A DNA stretch of 64,000 bases. Origin: Cyanoderma ruficeps (lineage: Eukaryota > Chordata > Aves > Passeriformes > Timaliidae). This document shows positions 12,065-25,728 of the stretch, in pieces (position 1 is the first letter of the stretch; each line of letters opens with the position of its first letter). Both the position numbers and the translations under genes were made by a program. The notes beneath the pieces are model-generated. The model saw only the letters and a program-made list of their open reading frames with translations, was not told the DNA's origin and searched no databases. Location of the stretch: NCBI GenBank assembly GCA_008694505.1, contig VZDJ01000116.1:17783716-17847715 (forward strand), written 5' to 3'.

Positions 12065-13071
12065 ACCTCTGCACTGTCATGGTGAAGATTTTTCAGAGAA
12101 AAATATATGAAATATATCTGTTATTTCTGTGAAACCTGTAGGAACTTAGTATCTGTGAACTTCTGTCCTCGTCTTGATTCAAGTCCATGGGCCAATTTCC
12201 CCAAGTCTCCTCCAGGAAGGAAGATCACTCTGCTGTATGGAAGTGTAGCACAGCTGCACAAGCCTGTGGCAGCCAGGCTGAAAACCAAGTCCAAAATGAG
12301 GTACATGTGGCCTTCCTTAGTAATTTCTGACATGTCATACTTTCTTCAGGTAGAAATTATTTTATGCCAGCTTGTCGCTAGTTTAAAGAAGAACACACAC
12401 ACAATTCTTGCCAGTACATCAGTTTAGGGCCACTATGCCAGCTCTCTATGCTGCAGTTTCACATTTGTTTGCACAAGGGTCATTATGGAAGTTGTAAAGG
12501 CTGCAGGTGTACGTGTACTCTCCTTATTCAGCAGTTTTCACCTGAATCAAGTTAGTTTAGTCTGAGTCATGGAGGTTCTTTGTGTTTGACAGGCACTATA
12601 ACTCTTACACTGAAAGTGGGGCTCAGTGGGATTAGGGGATCTGATTGGGGTCACAGACCTGCAGCCATTAGCCAGCAGATACCTTGGCACCTGCTGTCCT
12701 GACATGTCCACCAGGCCTCGTCTTCACATCTCCTGGGGTCCAGAAAGCTTCAATGTAGTAGCCTCAGTGACTCTTTGCTTGCCAACATGTTTTCAAACAT
12801 TCTTGACACAGGCCAATTTCTGTGTGTAAAAAGGAAAAAACCAAAACAAGCAACCAAACTCTAAACCTAAAACAAACTTCTTGCTTCCTTGAATACAAAT
12901 GAAGCCTCTCTGGCTTGTTTGTAAAGCTGTTTATTTCTTCCCAGGAGGATGACTAAAGCCAAATAAAATCTGCCAGTAATTCATACACATTTTTCCCTGA
13001 CTGTACCCTTATCTTTTTTTTTCCAACCCCAGGCCGATTTATTATTTTCTTCTGGTTGCTATGGCTCTGTA

Positions 13072-13089
13072 ATATATATATATATATAT
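13072..13089. repeat. (AT)9 microsatellite
   Basis: Nine uninterrupted AT units, within an AT-rich noncoding stretch of intron 3. Probably length-variable between individuals. Confidence 0.9.
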
Positions 13090-16000
13090 CATCTGTTTAT
13101 AATATTGACCCGTTTCCAGTGTAGAGCTGGCCCTGTCTCCTCTCTAGTATTCCAGGATTTTAGATTAAAATTGTATGGAGATTAACTGCGTTTTTTAGCT
13201 CTACAAAGAAGTATAAATCAACATCAATTTCAATTCAACAGAACCTGTTATGCAGTGAACTCTGCTGCATGAATGCTGAAAATGTAGCACAGTAAATCGC
13301 TGTAGGTAAACAGGATTCAACCACGTGTGCAGGGGCTGCGTGCCTTTATTTTGCAAAGGGGTATGGAAACATTAAGTCACTGGTTCCAATTTAACCCAAG
13401 TTTGTCATGGCCAAAAGCTCTCATCATCTGATAGTTATTCAGCGGTCCATGAGAAATTGGTTGGGTTTTAGCCTAATTCCTCTTAGATGTTTCCCATAAA
13501 ACAAGCTGTTCTGTGACCAGCAGCTCAGATGAAGCCTGAGCTGCTTTTTTGTGCACTGAGTCCTGCACTGCTGCAATAAATCCCTTCTCCCCATACTGCT
13601 GCCTTTGAGCTCACCTCCCCAGTGCTTCCCATCCCTCCCTCCTCTCCTAAGCCAGCCTTGTCACATCCCCTAGCTTCCAGCTGGGATGTGTGTGCTGTGA
13701 GTGGTACCAAATGATGTGTTGGCTGATAAAACAAACCAGTTGCTGGTGTGCAGAGTGGTTGGCTGATGAGCTGGGCACGACAGGCAGCTGTCAAGCTTGT
13801 GCTTCGGTCTCTAACCTGTAGCTGGTTTCCTCTGGAGCCGCATGTCAGGGCTGAAGATGTTGGCAACAGAATTACCAGATGTAACTCTTGTGAATCACCT
13901 TGAAAGGCATTGCAGCAAAGGGCTGGCTGTTGATAGACCTGGCCCTTTTTACTCCCCGTTGTAGATCTGGGCTTCCTTGGTTAAATTAATACAGGTCCCT
14001 TCTGCAGCCTTGCACAGCTTAATATTATTTGTCAGTTTGTATAAATGTAAGTTTTGGGACCTCCAGAATCTGATGCTGTTATCCTCACTTGTGAGGCAGG
14101 GATGTACCCAGCTCTCTTTTGTGGGTGGTTGCTGAGGCACAGGCTTGACAGTCCTTGGACAGCAGATTTGCAGTGGCCTTGGCCGTGGCTGAGGTTTCCC
14201 TGGCTGTGAGCTAGCACACAGCTGGTGGCCTGTCCTTCCTCTGTGAGTCCTTTCTTGATCTGAGTGGTTTCAGGTGTGGGTGCTAAACTGGGAGAGGGCA
14301 TAGAACAGGGACACAGCTGTGAATGCCAGCACGTGTGTGGTGTGCCTCTTCTTCCTGGCAGCAAAAATGGAGTTGTGTGGCCTTAGATTTTGTGTGATTA
14401 CATTGACTTCTCTTCCTGTTTCCAGCAGGAAGGGTGTTCCCCCTTTGCAACACTGGAAGCACCCCAGTGCCAGGCTCAGTCCTGCCCTTTGCCTTGGAGC
14501 ACTGTCATTTCATCAGCCACTGATGGGATAAGCTGGCCATTATTTTTACTGATTGTTATGGTTTTAGTGAGTAGCACCCTTCTGGCCTCTGTTTGTGACT
14601 TGCTGGGACCTTGGGCAACACAAAAGAATCTGTTCCCCACACATTTAATTCAGCTGCAGTATAGAAAAACCTCTGTAGCCCTTTGGCCAGGTTTGAAAAG
14701 TGCAGGATGATTTCCCAGGAACATGAGAGGAAGGGACCAGCACCACTGCAGAGTGATATTGCCTTTTGCTTTATTAGCATGAGTGCTGTGGAGGAGGGCT
14801 GGTCATGAGACTCCTCCCAGTCAGAAGTGCAGCAGTAGGAAAGCATGACTGAAAACCCAGGAGTTTCCAAGGACACCTGCATTCCCATTTTACTTGGAGA
14901 ATGAAAAGTCTATGTCTTATTTTGTCATTAAGCTATTTATATAATATAAATTAAAGTCTTTTTTTCTCTACCTCCCTAATCTCCCACAGTTTGGGCTTTT
15001 TTCCTCTCCTGCAGTTTGTCTGGATTCATGGTTATTTCCTGTGTCTTGCTGTGGAAGCCACTGTTCTTGGCTGGGAACAGGTCTCTGACCTTCTCCAGCC
15101 CCAAAGGATAGGTTCACACTAAGGCACGGAGATACTTTGCCAGGAGCAAAGGCACAGAAAGCCTTTGTTGCTTATAAAAGACTTGGTTGAAATAGAAGGA
15201 AAGCTGTCTTCCCCTAGACTGCTTTTCTGATTACATAGTATTTCCAGGCAGTAAGTGAGGGATCTCAGTGCTGCCTGAAAGAGAAGGCTTGTTTGTAGCT
15301 GCTACTGCAATTTAGATAAAGTAGGTTTAGGCCGAGTTTGAGTTGGCGAGATTTCAACTGATGCTGTCCCCTTTAATTCTGTCAACTCATGTCCTGTTTC
15401 TGCCTGGGAACTGAACTTGGCTTGTTGTTTTTCAGCTGTTCAGTACAGTTCATTCATTTGGTTTATTTTAAAAAAGAAAAAGGGGGAAAAAGGGGTGGGA
15501 AATTTGTCTTCTCTCTGTGTTTTACATCAGTCCATGCACCCTGATGCTGCTCCCAGAGGGTTAGGGATGGACAGAGCAACAAGACTTGTAACTTTGATAT
15601 ATGGTTATACTTGAAATGCACAAGTTGTTTTAGCCTTCATATTGCAGGTGGGCTGCTCTTGGGAGAGAGAGGGAAGGAGCTGGCACAGAGACCTGGAGGA
15701 AGCTGTGTGACACATCTCTGTGCAGGGCTGCTGCAGCAGCCCAAGTGGCAGAGGGACAGCCAGCAGGCCGCATGCCCAGGGACGCCTGGATGCTGGCCCC
15801 TAGCAGGTGTTTATCCAGAGTGGCTGCAGTTCAAGATCAGGACTGATCTGGCTGATGTTTTCTGCCCAAAGTGGAGGGGAGCTGAGCTCTCTGCAGGAAG
15901 CCTTTTCTTCCATCCTACCCAGAGCCTCCCCACTGTAGGAGAGTGAGGAGGAGCCCACATGTTAGAGACCAGCAAGCTCTGTGAGGAAAATATCTCTTAA

Positions 16001-17763
16001 CCCTGGGATAAAGGAAGCAGGGGAGAAGCTGCACATGGTCAGCCCGGCCTTGGATAAAGGCTCTGTCCCCTGTACTGAAGAAGGAATGCAGGACAAAGGA
16101 AACAGCACAGGGAAGGCAGAAAACTCCCCCTCCTGCTGGTGTGAGGTCCTTTGGCCTCTCATATGTGAGGTCTTTGTCCCACCCGGCCTTTCCTGGGAAA
16201 CGGAAGCAGCCGCTTTAGCAGTTAAAAGCTTCTGCAGAGAACAGTATTGCCTCCTCCTATGGAGGAGCTGAAAGCAACAACACAGAGGGATTGTTCTGCG
16301 GTTGCAAGAGCATCCTCTCTCACTGCCTGTGTGCAATTGTTTGGGATGCACAGAGGAGAGTTTGAAGGTTACATATACTGAGTAGTCTTCTGAAAAGGAC
16401 TGTGTTTTCCCTTGATAGCTGTCAAGACCATGTGAGATGAAACTGCAGAGTAGAGTAACTGCAGATGAACTGCAGAGCTGGAAGTTGGGTTCATTGTTAC
16501 ATATCCACCTTCTTACACATTCTATTGAAGATCTGTGCAGCAAGTGGTGCTCAAACTGTGCTTTCTGACTAACCCACTCTGCCTGTGAGAGTGGCAGTGT
16601 GCAGAGCTCATTACAGACCGTCTTCTGACAGCCTCAGAGCCAAAGATCCTTTGCAACAGCCCGCTCAGCCAGGAGGCAGCAAATGGGCACAGCAGGGGAA
16701 GGGTTTTGTTCTTGGTGGGAAAGGGAAACTGGGAGAGTATATTTGCAGGTTGTGGGCAGCCCAGAACCTGAGGGAAGTGGACTCTTGTGCTTTTTGATTT
16801 AAAATTAGGGGCTTAAAGGAGTCTTCTCAGAACACTTGGGATGGTGTTTCAAAAGATGCTCCATAAACAGGCTGTTCATTTTGCCTTTGAACCATAAATA
16901 CAACTCTTGCAATAAGTGTGTTTCTCTTGCAGTACTGTAATGGTTTGGTAGAGCTCAATCCGAAACTATTTTATGCTAGTATGTGTGAATGCAGAGTTTT
17001 TCTGTTTCCTGCCCTTTGGCCTCCCGCTTTGCCAAAGCAAAACAAAAGTTTGGCCTGTGCAAGCTTTAAATTCCTGAAAATTTAAGGGAAAATAATCAAC
17101 CACTGAGAAAAATGACACAGTGCTCTCTTGAAGACCTCTGCCCTCTTGTCCATTACAAGTCCCTGAACAAATGCCTGAGTAATTAGAACCTTTTTCTGAA
17201 AGGGTTATGATGTGATTACTTTGTGGATGTTTTCTCACAGACTATCTCCCCTTTCTTGCCATTTTCTTACATAATTTTGCTAGAAGAGATACCCTGGTGC
17301 AGTCTAACAGTCTCTCTGTCAGATGTCTGTGCTGTGAAGGCTATTAAAAATAGCTGCTTGCATGTTCTTTGGGTTCTTCAGAGGCAGATACTGCTTTTGC
17401 TTCCCCTTCAAGCTTCTTGAAAGCTCTTCAACAGAAATGTCTTATAGATGCATATCTAGGGGAAGATCACAAGTGACTGTACAGGCTTATCCTGCTCATG
17501 GGTCCATCTAAGTATCCACCCTTCTCAGTGGCCTGCACATGTGCAAGTATGTAGGAAGTCCAACAACAAAGAAGAAAGTTTTTCTCACATGCTGCAGTTC
17601 TATTCCCTCAGTGAGGACATGTAAAGGTTGCCAAGTGCTGTGGGTACCAGTCTTTGTTCTAGTTGCACCTGGCTGGGAAACATTCAGGTAACTAAAACAT
17701 TCTGGCTTTCCTGTGCCAGAACACAGGAGAAGGTTTTTAAATGACAGGCAAGTATCTTTTCAG

Positions 17764-17791
17764 ACTAGTCATGTGGGGCCACATGACTAGT
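17764..17791. repeat. Perfect palindrome, 13-bp arms, 2-nt spacer
   Basis: actagtcatgtgg at 17764-17776 is followed by gg and then ccacatgactagt at 17779-17791, an exact reverse complement. It is the longest near-continuous palindrome I found in the window. It is not flanked by an identifiable element. Confidence 0.9.
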
Positions 17792-20607
17792 AAATAAACT
17801 GTTATTAAATACCTGTTTTGAGCTGAGTCCTTATCTGACAGGAGATCCTGCTATATAATATTCTTTCTGGCTCCTGGGCATCCACCCCATCCTGAGGCTA
17901 TTCACTTTCTGAAACCATTGAAGATGTAACTGCCACGCTTTAAAGGGGTGCTGCAAAATGCGTCTCTTTCAGGTGAAGGATGCAGAAAGCTGGTAGCAGT
18001 GCAACTGGGCAGAGGTGCAAGGGTCTCTTGCCTGACCTGGAGCTCAGAATTCAGCAAGCACATCACTCCCTTGTGGTTGCTGGAACAGGAGGATGGAGAA
18101 AGTAAAAGAGAAGACTTGGGGGAGGTGGAAGAACCCCAACCCTGCAGCACTCAAGAGAGATGGGTCTGAGTGATGGGATGTAGAGGAGCAGCAAACTTCA
18201 GTGGGATTGAGAAAGAGGAACTCACATCTGTGTTCATTTTCTTTTTCTGCCATACTCAACAATGCCAGCTAAGTCCTTTCATGCTGCCATGCCTTCTTCC
18301 AGCTTCTCCTTTCTGGAGGAGGGAGCCATGCAGATAAATCTGTAGATGGGTGAAAACTGTGTTGTTGCAAAAGCGAGGCTAGAGACGCAACCTGCTCTGG
18401 ACAGTGCTTATACAAAGGGGACACCAAACATGATGAGCATGCCAGCTCCTGGTTCTGCTGATTGCAAGGGCTGCAGAAGCCTGAAGGGAACAGAGTGGAG
18501 GAGCTGAATGAAGTTGTGGGGAGGAGAGAAAATGTATGAGGAGGTGGCTGGTGGAGCAGGCTGTACAGAGTCAGGGAGAGGACAGGGGGCCCACCACTTG
18601 CAGAGGGGGTGGGAGTGTGCCCTGGGCATTGGAGTCACTTGCTGGGAGCCTGCGTGAGAAATTCTCAGAGTTTGCAGTCATGGAAATTGTATGCACATGT
18701 AGCATGGGGCAAAGAGAAGGAGCAAGCCAGATATGCAGATCTGTAAGGGATGGAAAGAAATGTCTTGGAACACAGAAGGGGTAAAAGAGGCTCAGAACCA
18801 AAGTGGTCATTGCACAATAGCTTTTTTTTTTTTGTTATAATACTGCACTCTGCAATGTTGCAGAAGGCATCTGGGTGCCTGGGATCTACTTTGTGATAAG
18901 AAAAGCAGTCTAAGCAGTCTTTGCCACTCCATCAGTGGAAGCTGCAGTACAGTGAGATACATTTTCCATCATCCCACTGCCAATCGTAGTGATGACTAAC
19001 TAAGCACAACACCGATGAGTGAGGAATAGCCTTGCCCTGCTGGTGATGTAGCCTGGGAAGGTATGGGAGGCTCTTCATTGGGCTTTCAGCTCAAAGAATT
19101 AAATGATCAAGTAAGTTTATATGTGTTAGCATAAATTGATTGGGCTCTTTTGAGAGGGTTGTTAATTTTCCAGACTTAACACCCTGGAGCTGTGCAGTAA
19201 TCAATCTTGTATTTTCGACCTGCAGAACAATTTTTAAAGAATAATCTACATCACACTTCTCTGCTTTCTGAAACTGTCTTCAAACCTCAGAGGTCAAGTA
19301 GTTCTTACAATACTGATAATCTGTTTTTTTCCCTGCTATTTTTTTTTTTAAAGAACCTTTTCCCTAGGCCCCTTGTTTCTAAAAGCCCAATTTGAATCCC
19401 TGCAGTGGAGCTATTGTTTAATTGTATTCCTGGGATTTAATTCTTCCTAAGGGATCTTCTCTATGCTGCCTGTCTGCAGCACACAGAAGCACTGTGTGAA
19501 TTTGCACCTCTTTGGAGTGCCAGGGCTGGGGCAGTTCCTGTTTCCAAAGCAGGAGATAAGGGGCAGCAAAATTGAACTGAAAAAGCAAAACAGGGAGGAA
19601 AAGCATTTTTAAATGTAGTGCAAATATCTCACAGCTTGGATTCTGCTAATTCCTTGTATATTCTTAAAACATGCTCATCTTGACTTGAAAACAAAGTTAT
19701 AAATTAACTGCCAGTGTGCCCCACAGATTTGTAGGTTAGAAAACTAAGCTTGAGACTGAATTTAGCATTAATTATCCTAGTTTAACGTGGCTGACAGATG
19801 AGTCTGAATAAAGTCTATTTCTTTATACTCTGTTTTTTAAAAAAATTCATCCATATAATGAGTTGCAATAACAGTATTACTTTGAGATACTTAGGCACTT
19901 TCCTCTTTAGCTTTTGTATTGATTTATTATAGCTAACATCTTTGCATGCATGCTTATATTTATTATTGAGCTAGTTAGAAATGTATTGAGTAGGCCTGGT
20001 GAAACATATAGTTATTACATTTCAGCACTGGACTCTGTGTTTGCCTTTAGTTTCTCTCAATTAATTCTAGCTGTTTGGTCTGCAAAATGGTACTGAAAAA
20101 CAGCATCAAATCTTACTTGTGACAGATTGCCAGATTGCTTTTTTTTTTTTAACAAAGCCAGACTAAATATTAAAAATGTGTTGGAGAAAATGCATTTATA
20201 TAATAAATTATACAGACCATGCATGGGGTAATGGCAATGCAATAAATTACGTTGTTTCTGTAAGTATTGGATAAGCTGCATTCAATTTAAATGTCTGGCT
20301 GCATCACTGTCATGCTGGTCAGGAACTCACTGGGGGCCTTTTTAACATTCCTGCACCCATAAGTCATGGAGTTAAAATCCTTCTTTGCCCTCAAATACAC
20401 AATTTCTCTGAGTTATGCAGGCTGACATCTGTGAGTCGCTGCCTGCAGTTTAGCTGAGCTCTCTGAGTCAAAATGCGGGTTTGTATCCCTTAGAGCAGCC
20501 GGTTTTCACACCGCTGAGCACTGCGGATAATGTAGGTCTGGCCCGTGTGAGGGATGCAGTCATCTTGTCTGTGTGCCAGCATCCCCAGCACTGATGCAAA
20601 TTTACTG

Positions 20608-20672
20608 GTGGGTTTTTTTTGGTTTTGGGGGTGGTTTAGAGTTTTTTGGTTGGATTTTTCTTTTATTTTTAG
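20608..20672. repeat. T/G-rich low-complexity block
   Basis: About 65 bases are dominated by T and G runs on the + strand (gtgggtttttttt, ggttttgggggtgg, gttttttggttgg). It is the mirror image in composition of the A/C block in intron 2. Open frames over it on the minus strand (Lys/Pro-rich) are composition artefacts. Confidence 0.8.
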
Positions 20673-23600
20673 ACCAAGGTAGCAGAGAATTGCCAAGCAT
20701 TGTACTAGCATAGCTAAGCAACATCACTGCTCCGAGGGGGTGATCCAGGTAGCCCTGCTTTTGCAGGGGACAAGCAGGACTGTTTCTTTCAGCATTGTCT
20801 TGCACATGTCCCCTCATAAAATGACCGTGTAGTGATGACCTGGCTTTCCCCAGAAACAGGAGGAACAGAACCGTGCTCTTGAAGGATATGAGTCTTGAGT
20901 GGCTGTTCTCCCAACACCAAGCACAGTTAGTAGGTAGTGTACTCAGGGCTTCCCCCACTCCGTGCTGTATCAGCTTCTAACATGTAACACACTGTCCAGG
21001 TGCATTTATTTGGCTGATTACTCAGCACAGTTTAACCCCTCTGTTGCTGATTTTAGCTGGCATTTGGAAGGAGGAGGTGTCTTAGAAGAGGTACAGAGGA
21101 ATAATCAGGCTGCAAATCTGTTTTTCTAATTTTAAATTTATCTCAAGAATTATGTGGCAGGACCATGTCAGAACAGGCAAATTTCTGGCCTCTGGATGAA
21201 CTCTGCATGGTGAAAAGTTGCCTTGCTGTCTTCTTGCTGGTGGAACAGCATCAGGTCTTTGTTTTACTCCTTAAGTTGTCCATGCACATGCAAAAGAAGA
21301 TACTAGACTCCCAGATGCCCAAAGAGTGTTCACCATCTCCTCTGTGTGTAGGGTAGCCAACTCACTGGAGATGTTCCTTGACTCACTTTCAGCCTGGGAC
21401 TGGCTTTAGGATGGAACTCTCTCTTAGTTCCTGGTACTCCTCTAAGTTTGCTGTCCTTTTCAATTTACTCCCTGTGGCAATTAAGGGAGTAAGGACTCCT
21501 AGCAGGATCCCATGGCAAAGATGGCAGGTTTAAAAAAGAAATTGAAAATACTGTGGGAAGTAATCTGTGTTTCTCTCTAGAGCTAGGTAACACCACTTCA
21601 GTGTAGATTCATGAATTATACTGTTTATAAAACATCCCGAGGCCAAGAAAATTACTTGGTTTTATTTCTTTAGGCATCAGCTATATTTAGTCAAATTAAA
21701 GGAGGGGAGGGGGAATGCACTCCAAGAAAATACATGAGCAAAGTTAGACAAAGAAAATTTACTAGTCTACAGTGGAATGGTTCCCTCTGAGTTATTTCCC
21801 CAGTTCTCATTACAGAGCAGTTGGATAGTAAAGTTAGGAGAGGTTGTGCAGCTGAATTATGACTGTTGCTGCATGAAGGAACCTTACCTGCTTTATGTGA
21901 GCTGTAAAAGAAAATTGATAATGACATTTTAAAGACTTCAAAATATGGGTGGCTTAACAGAATAGTCTGGTATAACTGCTGCTTTTGCATAATAGAATAG
22001 TACAAGAGCTGGTCTATGGCAGATTTAGAGATTTTTCATTTTTGTAGAGCTAGAGAGAGGCTTCAGATTTGCTATTATAAATTATGAACTAAAATAGTAA
22101 GTTCGAATTGAAATGTTTTAATGATTTCCTTGTTGAGTTCTTACGAAATCAATAGCTCCCTATGAAGAAGTTGGATTTCATGGAATCGGCAATCCTTACC
22201 AGAAAGAAAAAAAGTCGGTGTTTTTTGCTAAAAATATAAACTTGCAGGAAAAGAACCAGTTTCAAAATTGTGAGGATGAGTCACCTTGCTAGGTTTAAGG
22301 CTTGTTAGTTAGTGCCCCTTCCAAGCAGGAAGGGTGCAAGACTCCCAGAGGGTACTGTGAGCAAGCCTGTGTATTTACAACACATCCCCTGCTCCCATGG
22401 TAACTGCTGAAGGATATAAATTTATCCTGGGGCAGATTGGGTACCTTAGCTCATCCTTTCATGAAGGGAACATTTAACCACCTCAGGTTTACCACGAGGC
22501 AGAAGTATTCAGCAGCAGTCAGCTTGTGTGCAGTAAATCAGAGCCTTAGTTTACTCCTGAGGATTTGCTGATTTATCAACGGCTAAAATAATTTGGATTT
22601 AACTTTTTAACATATTTTTTTTTAGTTCCTTTGCTTTTAATTTCTCCTTTTGAGGGCTAGATCATTTCTGTGCTTTGCCACCTGTCCTATGGATTTGACA
22701 ATTACCTGGTCTTGTCTTGGAACTTTTTCTGTTGACTATTGGTTTTGCTGTGGCCACCTAAGGAACACAGTTGTGGCGTCCTCATCCCTGTCCTATTTTG
22801 AAAACATGAGTATGAAAGGTAGGAAGGGAGGATAATCTCTGTTTCCAGCATGAGGCAATAGAAAGTGATTATCTAGTCCTTTGTTTCTGTAATTTCTTAG
22901 CTTTTGTGGCTACAAGTCATGTAATTCAGGCTGTTCTCAGTGCTGCAATGGTTTCTGTACAAGAGCCGATCTTACATCCCACATGGGTGACAATGCAGCA
23001 AGTGGAAAGCTGGGTTTCAGGGTGTAATTCCAAATTTCTTGAACTCCCACAGGTCTCAATTTGGCTTCGTGTTATTTGCAGAAATTTTTTTTGTGTGATT
23101 TAATTGAGTAGTCAGTGTGAATTTTGTGGTGTTCGTGTGTATGCAAGGGAGAGGGAGATTTTCTAAGTGTTCAGTGTTCACATGAACATAAACAGGTGGG
23201 TTTCCAGCAGAGACATTTGCATTTGAAAACCTGCTCTAAACGGGCTGGGCTTTCCCAGGAGAAGCAGCACCAACAGTGAAACGCAGCGATCGATCAGCAT
23301 AGAATTGTGTGAGCGTTTGATGGGCAAAATGTTGTGGTATAAAGACAGGGCCCAAGAATAAGCTCTTTGTGGCTTTGTTTCATTCCTGAAAACTGTGACT
23401 GAGAGGCTTTTATAATTTTAAAATATTAATCACCCACATTTTGTCTAACTTGGAAAATATCACAAGATATCCCTTGCAGTGTTCTATGTGCTGCTTCTTT
23501 AAACATATTTTGATACTAAAAAAAATTAAGTTTTCATTTGTCTGCTTATCTTTCCTCAACTCTAAAAGTAAAGTAATATTTGAGCCAGTCCTTTCAGTCA

Positions 23601-25585
23601 CAGAGCTGGAAGCGTGTAATTTAGTGTACATAACGATAAACTCTTTGAAGCAGCTTGCATTCACTATGGATATTTTCTTTCCTAATTTTAAGTAAGGAAA
23701 ACATTCCCTTACTTATCACACCACTTCTGCTACATGCCTCATTTTTCAGGCTAAGTTCCTTATGGTATTTAGAGTTTATTTTAGTTCTTAATCGAATGAG
23801 TTGTCCCGGAAATTCATCTGAAAAAACATATATAATAGATGTTCAAACCCACACCAATGGGGACACCCAGTGGAGACGCTCTGAGTTGCCCAACGTTACA
23901 GCCAGGAGCGGGCCTGCAGCTCCTCTTCAGGGAGAGGACTGCAAATATTTTTAACGACAGCAATTCTGAGGGAACTCTCATTAGTTTACCTGCCTGCTGC
24001 TGAGGGCTCCCTTGAAGCATCCTGCCCTTGCTGCCCTTGCACAAGTCCGTGCTCGCTGTCGTGGTGGTCCTGATGCACGATTATTGCAATGGGGTGTGCA
24101 AGCACCCAATTCCTTGGTGGCGTTGTTTAATGTGACTGCGCAGAAGTTGCAATTACTGGCAATTTAAAAAGTTTTTCTCTTGCTGTTGCACACACTGCCA
24201 TGTTCATCTATTAGCCCTGTAGATATTTAAGAAGTATGTCCTGTTGCGATGTCTTTGGAAGGTGATGTGGGAAGGTTAGGTGAAGATCCAGGACCATGGG
24301 GAAGGCACCTCTGATTTGGATCCTGCTCCTGTGGCATGTGAGATGCTCCCATCTCGACAGACAGCAACTCAAATAACCACTAACATTTTCCAGTCTGTGC
24401 TGGAATTCCTAGTCCTCTTCCAGTGGGCCGGGCCTCCTTTCCTGCTGAGTTCTAAGTGTGGCCTTGGGAGAGACCACAGCAAGGACAGCAGCCCAGACTG
24501 CCTTCATGGATGATCTTGGTCAAGGAGAGGGGCACTGGACCTGCCACTGACTTAGGAAGCAGGCAGGCAATACTCAGTTCATCCCTTGGGCACTGTAACA
24601 ATCTCAGGGCAGAATGTGGATTCCAGGCTGTTTATTTGTATGTACAATAAAGCTCTGCTTGGACAAGCACAAGACCCAAGATAAAAGCAGTCAGCTAGGC
24701 AACATTACCACACATGCTCCAGGAACTGCATGCAAATGGAGTGTGGTTTAATTGCTGTGAATGTGGTCATGGCTGGTCGTTTTACTTCTAGCTCACTCAG
24801 AAATCAAGCATTCGCCTTTCCTGTGATGGGGCAGCATCAGACAGATGGGTTCTGGTGTGCTTTCTGGCATGCACTAGCTGTGAAACATGGGATTATCTGG
24901 GGTTTTGTCTTTCTAAGTAGGAGGGGAGGAAAAGAAAGGAGTGTCTGCCTTGTTTTGATGTAGTCTATTCTGGCATAGAATGAAATTTATAGCCTACTGG
25001 TTTTCTTATTGTTTGGGAAAGAAGAAACATATTAATTATAATTCTGCACCAGAGCCGCCCAGACAACTGGGAGAGACAGTGATTTTGACTTACACAAGTT
25101 GGGCAGCAGAATTTGTATTAGATATAGCAGGGTAATATTTGTGTTTAATTCAAATTCCAGAATATTTTCTGTGTGGCAAATTAAGAGTGTGAATTGCTGT
25201 GGCAATGGGCATCCAGTATGGCCTGCTGACTTTCTGTGCCCTCACAAAAGGAGGCTGATAGTAAATGAGAGACAGGCTAATTTTACTTGCTGGTATTCCT
25301 GTGTTGGGCTTAATATCAAAATAAGACACTGTTTTTTGCCACACGACTCAAGAGTGAGCAATTTTGAAATCAGTTTGAATTCAGATGACTCAATAAGACT
25401 CCATTACTGCTTCAGGTGGTTCAAAGGCTCAGCAGAGCTGGCCAGGGGCAGTCACTGTAAATAGTGACACCAGTGACTGTCCCAGCCCAGGTCCCTGCCT
25501 GGCAGCAGTCAGGAGCAGCTGCCAACACAAGGAATATTCTAGCAGATTTCACAGACTAAATATTTCTTGTTTCTTGTCCTTGCAG

Positions 25586-25728
25586 AAAACACCTTTTGCA
25601 GCGGTGACCATGTGTCGTGGCACAGCCCTTTGGACAACAGTGAATCTCGAATCCAGCACATGTTACTGACAGAGGACCCCCAGATGCAGCCGGTGCAGAC
25701 TCCTTTTGGGGTGGTTACTTTCCTACAG
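25586..25728 (+). CDS. SUFU: SUFU exon 4 (residues 152-199)
   Basis: This exon encodes the middle of the N-terminal lobe. The acceptor is TTGCAG at 25580-25585, with a long pyrimidine-rich lead-in, and the donor is GTACGG from 25729. The first two bases complete codon 152 (Glu) and the exon ends on a full codon (Gln199), 143 bp in all. The read protein begins ENTFCSGDHVSWHSPLDN and ends TPFGVVTFLQ. It carries Asp159 and Glu181, both recalled as cleft residues that contact or influence the GLI SYGHL motif. No difference from human SUFU, as remembered, was noticed. The frame runs on past the donor to a stop near 25783, but the canonical donor and the exact join to exon 5 decide the boundary. 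Confidence 0.98.

Larger units (their letters stand above)
6504..25585 (+). other. SUFU: SUFU intron 3
   Basis: A 19 kb intron bounded by GTACCA (6504) and TTGCAG (25580-25585). It contains three CR1 remnants (about 6787-6925, 8560-9050 and 11160-11710), several short perfect inverted repeats (8044-8066, 11989-12008, 12040-12064, 17764-17791), an (AT)9 run at 13072-13089, a T/G-rich block at 20608-20672 and a poly-T run near 18820-18834. Two AT-rich, repeat-free stretches (about 12940-13480 and 19690-20060) look like candidate conserved noncoding sequence. Open frames up to 193 codons (antisense, 15962-16543) show no domain, homology or splice support and are read as chance. Confidence 0.85.

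Noticed and set aside
14560..14650. Possible further MIR fragment ('gacttgctgggaccttgggc')
   Set aside because: Only one short block resembles the MIR tRNA-related half. The following core blocks are absent or too diverged.
15962..16543. 193-codon minus-strand open frame as a gene
   Set aside because: The length is within chance for this base composition and the translation resembles no family I know.
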